This document shows positions 24,186 through 31,196 of a stretch of DNA of 53,394 bases, piece after piece. Positions within the stretch are counted from its first letter, which is position 1; each line of letters opens with the position of its first letter. The position numbers and the translations under genes are program-made. The notes beneath the pieces were generated by a model. That model saw only the letters and a list, made by a program, of their open reading frames with translations, ran no database searches and was not told the DNA's origin. The stretch is from Fibrobacterota bacterium (GTDB taxonomy: Bacteria > Fibrobacterota > Fibrobacteria > UBA11236), in assembly GCA_947466585.1 (NCBI GenBank), contig CANIEU010000014.1, forward strand, positions 1-53,394, in the 5' to 3' direction.

Positions 24186-25877
24186 ATGGCCGAAAAATTC
24201 ATCTATTACATGCACCGCCTGTCGAAGACCTATCCCCCGGCGAAAAAAGTCCTGGATAACGTCTCGCTCTCGTTCTACTACGGCGCCAAAATCGGCATCA
24301 TCGGATACAACGGCGCCGGTAAATCGACCCTGATGAAAATCATGGCCGGCATCGACACCAACTTCGACGGCGAGGCCTGGATCGAATCCGGTCGCACCAC
24401 GGGCTACCTCTCCCAGGAGCCTCAGCTCGACCCGAACCTGACCGTGAAGGAAAACGTAGAGCTCGCCGTGGCCTCCACCAAAAAGTTGCTCAAGGACTTC
24501 GAGGATATCTCCCTCAAATTCGGCGAGGAGATGACCGACGCCGAAATGGACAAGCTCCTCGACAAGCAATCGAAGCTGCAAGATCAGATCGACGCCACCG
24601 ATGCGTGGGAAATCGACCGCCACATCGAAATCGCGATGGATGCCCTCCGGTTGCCGCCCGGCGACTCGGCGGTCACCAATCTTTCCGGTGGCGAAAAGCG
24701 CCGCGTGGCCCTGTGCCGCCTGCTGCTCGAAAAGCCCGACTTGCTGCTGCTCGATGAACCCACCAACCATCTTGATGCCGAGTCCGTCGCGTGGTTGCAA
24801 ACACACCTCGCGGCCTACAAGGGCTCCGTCATTCTCGTCACACACGATCGTTACTTCCTCGACACCGTGGTGGGTTGGATTCTCGAACTCGATCGTGGAC
24901 GCGGTTACCCCTACGAGGGCAACTACAGCGCCTGGCTCGAGCAAAAGGCCGAGCGCCTGAAGCAGGAAGAAAAGGAAGAGAGCAACCGGCAGCGTGTGCT
25001 CAAGGCCGAATTGGACTGGGTGCGTATGTCGCCCAAGGCGCGTCAATCCAAGGGTAAGGCGCGATTGGCCTCGTACGAGGACTTGCTTGCGAAGGCCACG
25101 CCCGAAAAGCTCAGGGGCGCGCAGATCTCGATTCCGCCCGGCCCGCGCCTGGGCGAACTGGTGATCGAGGCGAAGGGCATCCGCAAGGCCTTCGGCGACA
25201 AACTGCTGTTCGACAATCTCGAATTCAATCTGCCGAAGGCGGGCATCGTGGGCGTCATCGGACCGAACGGTGCAGGTAAGACCACGCTGTTCAAGCTCAT
25301 CACCGGCCAAGAGAAACCCGATTCGGGCACCATGCGTCTGGGCGAGAGTGTGGTGCTCAGCTATGTGGATCAAAGCCGCGATACATTGAACGGCGAGAAC
25401 AGTGTGTTTGAGGAAATCGCCGGCGGCGATGTCGATCTGATCAAGCTCGGTGGCCCCAACGGGGTGGAAGTTGCCGCGCGCGCCTATGTGGCGAAGTTCA
25501 ACTTCGGCGGCAGCGATCAGCAGAAGAAGGTCAAAGACCTCTCCGGCGGTGAACGCAACCGCGTGCATCTCGCAAAGCTGTTGCAGACCGGCGGCAACGT
25601 GCTGCTGCTCGACGAACCCACCAACGATCTCGACGTGGAAACCTTGCAGGGTCTCGAAAACGCCATCTCCGAGTTCTCGGGCTGCGCCGTGATCATCTCT
25701 CACGATCGCTGGTTCCTGGATCGCTTGGCCACGCACATTCTCGCCTTCGAAGGCGATTCGCAGGTGGTGTACTTCGAGGGCAACTATGCGGCCTACGAAG
25801 AGAGCCGCCACAAGCGCCTCGGCACCAACGCCGATACGCCGCACCGCATCCACTACAAGCCGCTGACGCGAAGCTGA
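24186..25877 (+). CDS. ettA: ABC-F translation factor, energy-dependent translational throttle protein EttA
   Basis: 563 residues, close to the usual 555. It begins MAEKFIYYMHRLSKTYPP. There are two ATPase cassettes: Walker A GYNGAGKST, signature NLSGGEKRR, Walker B LLLLDEPTNHLD; then GPNGAGKTT, LSGGERNR, LLLDEPTNDLD. Between them lie the arm and P-site tRNA-interaction motif linker (KAELDWVRMSPKARQSKGKARLASYE). Soluble; binds the ribosomal E site and gates the first elongation step according to ADP/ATP in characterised EttA. It is divergent from uvrA across about 270 bases and is followed 14 bases later by a dehydrogenase gene. Confidence 0.96.
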   Translation: MAEKFIYYMHRLSKTYPPAKKVLDNVSLSFYYGAKIGIIGYNGAGKSTLMKIMAGIDTNFDGEAWIESGRTTGYLSQEPQLDPNLTVKENVELAVASTKKLLKDFEDISLKFGEEMTDAEMDKLLDKQSKLQDQIDATDAWEIDRHIEIAMDALRLPPGDSAVTNLSGGEKRRVALCRLLLEKPDLLLLDEPTNHLDAESVAWLQTHLAAYKGSVILVTHDRYFLDTVVGWILELDRGRGYPYEGNYSAWLEQKAERLKQEEKEESNRQRVLKAELDWVRMSPKARQSKGKARLASYEDLLAKATPEKLRGAQISIPPGPRLGELVIEAKGIRKAFGDKLLFDNLEFNLPKAGIVGVIGPNGAGKTTLFKLITGQEKPDSGTMRLGESVVLSYVDQSRDTLNGENSVFEEIAGGDVDLIKLGGPNGVEVAARAYVAKFNFGGSDQQKKVKDLSGGERNRVHLAKLLQTGGNVLLLDEPTNDLDVETLQGLENAISEFSGCAVIISHDRWFLDRLATHILAFEGDSQVVYFEGNYAAYEESRHKRLGTNADTPHRIHYKPLTRS

Positions 25878-25891
25878 GCGCGGAGCCGACC

Positions 25892-26734
25892 ATGATTACA
25901 CAGAACCCTTCCGTCGCCGTCCTCGGACTCGGCATCATCGGCACCGAATGGGCCCGCAATCTGCACAAGGACGGAGTCCCGCTTACGGTGTGGAACCGCA
26001 GTGCGAAAGCTGACTCCGGACTTCCTGCTGCGTCCGCAACTCCGGCGGATGCCATCCGCGATGCGGAACTCATCATCCTCGTCGTGTCCGATCCGGCCGC
26101 GGTGAGCGGAGTGCTCGACCAGATCGAACCAGCGCTCGGCCCGGGCAAGCTTCTGTGTCAGGCCAGCACGGTTTCTGCCGCCTGGAACCTCAAGTTCGCC
26201 TCGCGCGTCGAGAAGACCGGCGCACGTTTTCTCGAAACGCCCTTCACCGGCAGCAAGCCCGCCGCGCAGGATCGCAAAACGGTGTTCTACATCGGCGGCG
26301 ACGCAGATCTGCTTGCCCGCGCCGAACCTGTGCTCGCACGCCTCTCGCAGACGCGCCTGCACATCGGCCCTCTCGGCAGCGCCGCTTCCCTGAAGCTGGC
26401 CATGAACATGAACATCGCCATGGTCTCCGAAGCCCTCGCCGAAAGCTTGCGCTTCGCACGCGCCGCGGGAATCCCGGACAGTGTTTACTTCGAAGCGCTC
26501 AAGGTCAACGCAGCGCGAGCCCCGCTGTCCGATCTCAAGGAGCCCAAGCTGATCGCCGGCGACTACTCTCCGCAATTCTCGCTCAAGCATATGCACAAGG
26601 ATCTTGGTCTTGCCTTTGAAAGTATGGAGGGCCTCGATCTGCCGCAGATCCGGGCGCTCAAAGTCCAATACGATGCAGGCATGGCGCAAGGTCTGGGAGA
26701 CCAGGACTTTTCGGTGTTGATGAAGCTTCTTTAA
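25892..26734 (+). CDS. NAD(P)-dependent oxidoreductase, beta-hydroxyacid dehydrogenase family
   Basis: 280 residues. Rossmann motif VAVLGLGIIGTEWARNLHKDG, then WNRSAKAD. The substrate-binding signature region is FLETPFTGSKPAAQD (usually DAPVSGG in 3-hydroxyisobutyrate dehydrogenase) and the catalytic lysine region is GSAASLKLAMNMNIA. The C-terminal helical domain carries FSLKHMHKDLGLA. It belongs to the glyoxylate/succinic semialdehyde reductase and 3-hydroxyisobutyrate dehydrogenase group; the substrate is not evident. The start is 14 bases after ettA and the two probably share a transcript ending at the terminator at 26755. Confidence 0.88.
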   Translation: MITQNPSVAVLGLGIIGTEWARNLHKDGVPLTVWNRSAKADSGLPAASATPADAIRDAELIILVVSDPAAVSGVLDQIEPALGPGKLLCQASTVSAAWNLKFASRVEKTGARFLETPFTGSKPAAQDRKTVFYIGGDADLLARAEPVLARLSQTRLHIGPLGSAASLKLAMNMNIAMVSEALAESLRFARAAGIPDSVYFEALKVNAARAPLSDLKEPKLIAGDYSPQFSLKHMHKDLGLAFESMEGLDLPQIRALKVQYDAGMAQGLGDQDFSVLMKLL

Positions 26735-26754
26735 AAACGACGCCGAAAAAATCC

Positions 26755-26793
26755 AACAAAAAACCCCGGCTCGAAGAGTCGGGGTTTTTTGTT
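26755..26793. terminator. Bidirectional Rho-independent terminator
   Basis: An A/T-flanked hairpin with arms AACAAAAAACCCCGGCTC and GAGTCGGGGTTTTTTGTT and a three-base loop. It ends the ettA-dehydrogenase transcript on the plus strand and, with its A-run read as T-run, rpmB on the minus strand. Confidence 0.9.
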
Positions 26794-26833
26794 GTCGCCT
26801 CAGAAAGAAGCAACCGGAATATTTCGCCTGAAA

Positions 26834-27070
26834 TTAAGCGGCGAGGTTGAGCGTCTTAGCGTGCTTGAGCGCCGCTTCGATGCCGTTCTTCGCGATGTAG
26901 CGAATGCCGGCGCCGGTCACGCGCAGGGTCACCCAGCGCTTCTCGGAAGGCACCCAAAAGCGCTTCTTCTGAATGTTGACTTCGAACCACTTGCGGGAGT
27001 GGTTCATGGCGTGGGACACCTGCATGCCCGACTGGCGCTTCTTACCGGTGATTTCACATGTACGGCTCAT
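26834..27070 (-). CDS. rpmB: Ribosomal protein bL28
   Basis: 78 residues starting MSRTCEITGKKRQSGMQVSHAMNHSRKWFEVN, the characteristic L28 opening. The single cysteine in RTCEITG and the absence of a CxxC pair indicate the zinc-free form. It ends ALKHAKTLNLAA. The frame is open far upstream, but the family start fixes the ATG at 27070. It stands apart from the main ribosomal cluster and is not paired with rpmG. The 212-base upstream region carries two GC hairpins. Confidence 0.96.
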   Translation of the reverse strand: MSRTCEITGKKRQSGMQVSHAMNHSRKWFEVNIQKKRFWVPSEKRWVTLRVTGAGIRYIAKNGIEAALKHAKTLNLAA

Positions 27071-27219
27071 GATTGCCTCGAACGGATTAAAAACAGAAAC
27101 TTGGGGCAGCAAAACTAGCAAAGACCCCTTCAAAATCAAAGACTTAGGGAATGAAGAGACAATGAAGAGGCATTGAAGTGGCGGTAAAGAGGAGGGTCGA
27201 GCCCCCTTCAGAGTACCAC

Positions 27220-27272
27220 CAGGGGTTCGGTACCCCCTGAAATCGATCAAATTCGGGGTTCTGGCGAACCCC
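27220..27272 (-). other. Two GC-rich hairpins between ispH and rpmB
   Basis: In transcript order: GGGGTTC/GAACCCC with loop GCCA (27272-27255), then CAGGGG/CCCCTG around an 8-base loop (27239-27220). Neither is followed by a good T-run. They may end ispH weakly, or form an rpmB leader structure. Both share the GGGGTTCG core. Confidence 0.4.
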
Positions 27273-27282
27273 CTCCCCGCCA

Positions 27283-28221
27283 TTAGACTCTAGCGAGTAC
27301 CTCAGGCAAAGAGAATCGGACGTTCTCCTCCAGGATCACGTAGTCCTCAGCCTCGGTGCCGGGGAATTCAGCCTGAATCCAGCGCACCACGTCCTGCACC
27401 AAATCTTCGGGGGCCGAAGCACCCGAGGAGATGCCCACGTTGGAGACGCCCTCGAACCACTCCCGCTTCAAGTCCTGGGGACCGTCGATCAGGTAGGAGG
27501 TTTTTCCGAGCTGCTCGCCGAGTTCGCGCAGGCGATTGCTGTTCGAGCTGTTTTTTGAGCCGATCACCAGCAGCACGTCCACGAGCTTGGCCATCTGTTC
27601 CACCGCACTCTGGCGGTTGGTGGTCGCATAGCACAGGTCGCCCTTCTCGGGGCCTTTGATGTGCGGAAAGCGTTTCTTGAGCGCGTCGATGATTCCGCGG
27701 GTTTCGCCGATCGACAACGTGGTTTGCGTGGTGTAAGCGAGTTCGTCCGCATCGATGTCGGGCAGCGCGGCGGCCTCTTCGGGCGTTTCCACCAAAATGA
27801 TTTCGCCGGGGTCGAGTTGGCCCATGGTGCCGATCACTTCCGGGTGTCCCTTGTGACCGATCAGGAGGATGCGGCGCTTGCTCTTATGATGACGCTGCAC
27901 CGAGGAGTGCACCTTTTTCACCAGCGGACAGGTCGCGTCCACCGTCATCAGATGGCGCTGTTCGGCATCGTTGTGAACGGCGACGGGCACGCCGTGCGCA
28001 CTGAAAATCGCCACGGCACCCGAGGGCACCTCGTCGAGTTCCTTCACGAAAACCGCGCCTTTGTCGCGCAGACGCTCCACCACGAACTTGTTGTGCACGA
28101 TCTCGTGACGCACGTAGACGGGCGACCCGAATTTCTCGATGGCCTTTTCAACGATGCTGATGGCGCGCTGTACTCCGGCACAGAACCCGCGCGGAGAGGC
28201 GAGATAGAGTTTCATGGACAT
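27283..28221 (-). CDS. ispH: 4-hydroxy-3-methylbut-2-enyl diphosphate reductase
   Basis: Last step of the non-mevalonate isoprenoid pathway; cytoplasmic iron-sulfur enzyme, 312 residues. The three cluster cysteines are visible: Cys14 in PRGFCAGVQ, Cys98 in DATCPLVKK and Cys197 in DLCYATTNRQ. Substrate residues are also present: SAHGVPV, the GHKGHPEV histidines, TNRQ and SSNSNRL. An in-frame ATG two codons later is the only start alternative. It stands alone, followed by rpmB after 212 bases. Repeats of the AAATNNG type lie upstream. Confidence 0.97.
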   Translation of the reverse strand: MSMKLYLASPRGFCAGVQRAISIVEKAIEKFGSPVYVRHEIVHNKFVVERLRDKGAVFVKELDEVPSGAVAIFSAHGVPVAVHNDAEQRHLMTVDATCPLVKKVHSSVQRHHKSKRRILLIGHKGHPEVIGTMGQLDPGEIILVETPEEAAALPDIDADELAYTTQTTLSIGETRGIIDALKKRFPHIKGPEKGDLCYATTNRQSAVEQMAKLVDVLLVIGSKNSSNSNRLRELGEQLGKTSYLIDGPQDLKREWFEGVSNVGISSGASAPEDLVQDVVRWIQAEFPGTEAEDYVILEENVRFSLPEVLARV

Positions 28222-28359
28222 AAGGTACCAACAGGGAAATGCGGGAAATATGAAATATGTGGCTTCGATGAGGTCGCTGAAAGCGAACGAATCAATATGA
28301 AATCAGAAAGGTGCGAATATCCATTACGATGGGCCGTCACCGGGCACCGGGTTTTATTT

Positions 28360-28387
28360 CTGATTTCCGATTTCATATTTCTGATTT
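28360..28387. repeat. Four AAATNNG heptanucleotides (minus-strand sense)
   Basis: On the plus strand the units are CTGATTT, CCGATTT, CATATTT and CTGATTT in unbroken 7-base register, between ispH and the helicase/WYL-like gene. Imperfect related units (GAAATCA, GAAATAT) occur nearby at 28250-28300. Confidence 0.7.
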
Positions 28388-28391
28388 GGCT

Positions 28392-30290
28392 TTAGGCCAT
28401 CTCTCCCGCCCGGAGGGCCTGCATCTGGTCGAGCGCGTATTCGTTGCGGTGGCCCGAAGCGAGATCGACGCCGATGAGCTTCATCGGATCGCGGTTGCGC
28501 AGCACGTGCAGCGGCTGCACTTTCACGCGCGCCGTGCCGTTCCCATAGGTGAACTCGACGCTACGCTGGGCGGCGATGGCATTCTCCAAGGCGCGCAACC
28601 GGAGCGCGGGCGTTTCTTCGCGGCTGCGACCGGCGCGCTCGCGCTCCGCCGGGTGTTCGCGGCGAACGGGTGCGACATGGCGATAGGCCGCCTCGCCGTG
28701 CGTAAACACAGGCAGCGACCAAGCGATGTCAGTCCCCTCGCCGATCACGGGACGACGACCCGCACTTCCCGGAAACACACCCTCCCCTTCGTCACCCGGC
28801 TGCAGGTCAAACACCCGCAGCAAATCCCGGGCGCGCTCGCGTGCGGCGCGAGGAATCACGAATCCGTAAGCGGGAATCACCTCGGTAACCAGTTCCATGA
28901 ACTGCGGGAACGACTCCAGATCGGCGAAGCGCGTCACGTCGCGCACCCTGAGCACGTGAAGGTCGCGGAACACGGCCGAGGCATAGGTCGCCGCCCACTC
29001 ACCGAGTACGCGGCGCGCGGGCACTTCGAAGCCCAGCCATGCGGCGACTTCTTCGAGCAGCTCGGTGCCGAGCCCCGAACGCAACCCGGCGAGAACGGAA
29101 TCCTTGGTGAAACGGTAGCGGGTCACGCGCTCGTCGTTTTCACGCACGGCCAGCAGCTCGATCTGGAACAGACGGCCGAGAGGAATGCCTCCGGGCACCA
29201 AGGCTTCGAAATTCGGCAACCCGCGCGGCGTTTCAGGCGCGGGTGCGGCGCGCTCGGCACGTTCGGCCGACGACAGCACGCGCACCCAACGGATGCGGCC
29301 GCGGCTCATGGCGAATTCGGCACCGCCGAGCAGCCACAGTTCGCGCAGCAGACGCGGCATGTTTTCCCAAGTGGTCAGTTCGGAGGGCGTCTTGCCGCGC
29401 ACCTTGTCCCAGCCCTCGTAAACCGAGAACAGGGGGCCGAGGCCCGCCACACCGCGCACGGGAGACGCCGAGCCGGCGCCTGCCGCGGGCGCGGTCGGGA
29501 CCGACAGGGATTCCAATAGGCGGGTGATGCCGCGTGCGCGCTTGCGCATCCACCATTCGCGCAAACGATGGGCGAGTTCCTCGCCCCCGTTCTCGAGCCA
29601 TTCCGGTGCCGAGGGAGACAGGCGCAGAACGCCCTCGTCATCCACCAACAGATCAGAATCGACGGCGAAGCGGAACAGGAATACGGCCTCTTCCTGGCCG
29701 ACGCTCTCCGAAAGCATGTCGCCCGCGCCGAATCCTTTGGCCAGATCGGTCAGACTTTTGCGATGCAGTTCGCCGGTTTGAGTCAGGCGCAGATCGCCCC
29801 GCGCGGCGCGGGCGAGAAAGTGACAGAAGTGGGAGGCGGCGTGCGCGCTGTTCGCGATCCAAGCGGTTTGCGTCGGCGCTTCGGCCGCAGGAGCGAATTC
29901 GGCAATCAGGCGGGGCAACAGCAGCGAGGCCAGTTCGCGGAAGCCGTGATAACTCCGGTGTTCCCCTTCGCGCCGCAACGCGAGCAACTCATACTCCAGA
30001 ACGCCGAGCCAATAACCCGCCACCGTCGCGCCGCCTTCGCAACCGCGCACCAGTTCCGACTCCAACATGCCGCGTTCCTCGGAAGCGTACACCGCCAGCA
30101 ACAGGCGGCGTCCCTCGGGTTCGAGGCCGTCGAGCACGGCTTCGAGCCTTTCCGGGTCTAGGGCGCGGGAAAGCACGGCGCTCGAAACCTTGGTGCCCGA
30201 GACCAACCCGGCGTCCGGATTGTCGCGGCGGTACAGTTTCGCCAAATGCGTTTTGGGGGCGGAGGCGAGAAAGTCGGAAAGAGTCTGCAA
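28392..30290 (-). CDS. Helicase-associated (XPB/Ssl2 N-terminal-like) domain protein with WYL-like C-terminus
   Basis: About 632 residues. The middle (VRVLSSA ... LPNFEALVPGGIPLGRLFQIELLAVRENDERVTRYRFTKDSVLAGL) matches the helicase-conserved domain fused to XPB-like helicases or standing alone. The C-terminus LRALENAIAAQRSVEFTYGNGTARVKVQPLHVLRNRDPMKLIGVDL resembles a WYL sensor domain. No helicase motor domain is present in it or beside it. N-terminal motifs (LSDFLASAPKTHLAKLYRRD) fit the same family. The preferred start is TTG at 30290 with GGAG six bases upstream. An ATG at 30335 lies inside a terminator hairpin and is unlikely. It is probably a DNA-repair or transcription-associated regulator; the exact role is unknown. 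Confidence 0.7.
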   Translation of the reverse strand: MQTLSDFLASAPKTHLAKLYRRDNPDAGLVSGTKVSSAVLSRALDPERLEAVLDGLEPEGRRLLLAVYASEERGMLESELVRGCEGGATVAGYWLGVLEYELLALRREGEHRSYHGFRELASLLLPRLIAEFAPAAEAPTQTAWIANSAHAASHFCHFLARAARGDLRLTQTGELHRKSLTDLAKGFGAGDMLSESVGQEEAVFLFRFAVDSDLLVDDEGVLRLSPSAPEWLENGGEELAHRLREWWMRKRARGITRLLESLSVPTAPAAGAGSASPVRGVAGLGPLFSVYEGWDKVRGKTPSELTTWENMPRLLRELWLLGGAEFAMSRGRIRWVRVLSSAERAERAAPAPETPRGLPNFEALVPGGIPLGRLFQIELLAVRENDERVTRYRFTKDSVLAGLRSGLGTELLEEVAAWLGFEVPARRVLGEWAATYASAVFRDLHVLRVRDVTRFADLESFPQFMELVTEVIPAYGFVIPRAARERARDLLRVFDLQPGDEGEGVFPGSAGRRPVIGEGTDIAWSLPVFTHGEAAYRHVAPVRREHPAERERAGRSREETPALRLRALENAIAAQRSVEFTYGNGTARVKVQPLHVLRNRDPMKLIGVDLASGHRNEYALDQMQALRAGEMA

Positions 30291-30302
30291 GAAGTGCTCC
30301 AG

Positions 30303-30338
30303 AAAAAAACCTGAATGCTTCCCGGAAGGAAGCATTCA
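30303..30338 (-). terminator. Intrinsic terminator/attenuator directly before the helicase-associated gene
   Basis: On the minus strand TGAATGCTTCC (30338-30328) pairs perfectly with GGAAGCATTCA (30322-30312) around a five-base loop, followed by GG and seven T residues (30309-30303). It lies just before the Shine-Dalgarno and TTG start at 30290, with no minus-strand gene between it and eboF. It either ends a leader transcript (attenuation) or stops transcription coming from eboF. Confidence 0.8.
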
Positions 30339-30891
30339 AAGGGAACGGGTAAATTTAACTCCGCACAGCCATGGTCGGGGCCGTTCAATCAGCCATTAAA
30401 AACGGGCTTTTAAAGCGAATTCGCCGCATGATTTCAAAAGCAGGGACGGGCGCCTGCCACCGCGTAGGCGGGTGGGCGGGGCGCGCTTCGCTTCACAACA
30501 GGCGCCACCGAACCCGGACGGAGATTCGATTTCGGTAGCGGTCGATCTGAAATTTACGGCATCACGCTCGAAGAGAACCGGCTCTAAATTTTTTGATGTG
30601 ATTATCGTGACTTGTAATATATTGATGTTTTCTACGCTCCGATTTCATCCGAAACGCACCACACCCCGCCGCGCGCAATAGTCAAAAATTTGACGGAACT
30701 CAAATCGTTTCACAGTTTATCACCTCGTGAGGCCGTGACATCGCCGCGCATCCGGTTCCCGAAAGGGAAAGTCGAGCGAAGCGAATAACGGTTGAGCATG
30801 TGAATATCGAGCGATCGACATTCGCAACAAGGCCAGTCTCCGGTGGTCTGCGGTACCGGAATAACTTCATCCATCCAGTCAGGAGTTCATA
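30339..30891. other. Intergenic region of about 550 bases without a recognised gene
   Basis: No convincing reading frame. It contains an AT-rich island (about 30590-30640), GTCAAA/TTTGAC arms two bases apart (30681-30694) that could be an operator, and GC-rich short repeats near 30450-30480. It probably holds the promoter of the histone-like gene on the plus strand and a leader for the minus-strand gene. No tRNA or known RNA family was recognised. Confidence 0.4.
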
Positions 30892-31035
30892 ATGGCTAAG
30901 AAAGCAGCAAAAAAAGCAGTGAAGAAGACCGTCAAGAAGGCCGCCAAGAAGGCCGTCAAGAAGGTCGCCAAGAAGGTCGCCAAGAAGGCCGCCCCCAAGA
31001 AGGCCGCCAAGAAGTCCGCTAAGAAGGCCAAGTAA
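30892..31035 (+). CDS. Histone H1-like lysine/alanine-rich small protein
   Basis: 47 residues, almost only Lys, Ala and Val, in repeats of the type KKAVKK, KKVAKK and KKAAKK. This composition matches bacterial Hc1/HctB-like and AlgP-like DNA-binding tails, which condense DNA or bind RNA non-specifically. AGGAG precedes the ATG by seven bases and a strong terminator follows the stop, so it is an independent, probably well-expressed gene. Tandem codon repeats (AAG GCC/GTC) make it prone to length changes. The DNA-binding function is inferred from composition only. Confidence 0.8.
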   Translation: MAKKAAKKAVKKTVKKAAKKAVKKVAKKVAKKAAPKKAAKKSAKKAK

Positions 31036-31046
31036 ATTGAGCCTCG

Positions 31047-31082
31047 ACGGGCGCGGACTTCGGTTCGCGCCCGTTTTTTTTT
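31047..31082 (+). terminator. Rho-independent terminator of the histone-like gene
   Basis: ACGGGCGCG (31047-31055) pairs with CGCGCCCGT (31066-31074) around a ten-base loop, followed by a run of nine T residues (31074-31082). Confidence 0.92.
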
Positions 31083-31196
31083 GCCCATTTTTCTGGGTTC
31101 ATCGCGCGCTACTCCCTAAAATACGGGGTCACGCGTCGCAACGCCTCCAAGGATGCGGTGGAGCGGTGGCTTAAGTCGGCGCTTAAGTCCTAAGCC

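Noticed and set aside
24036-25853. 605-residue open frame on the minus strand inside ettA
   Set aside because: Antisense shadow of a clear ABC-F gene; no domain pattern and no ribosome site.
31102-31193. Short frame reading ARYSLKYGVTRRNASKDAVERWLKS before the eboF stop
   Set aside because: Looks protein-like and could be a remnant of a gene end, but it has no start codon or ribosome site and is too short to support.
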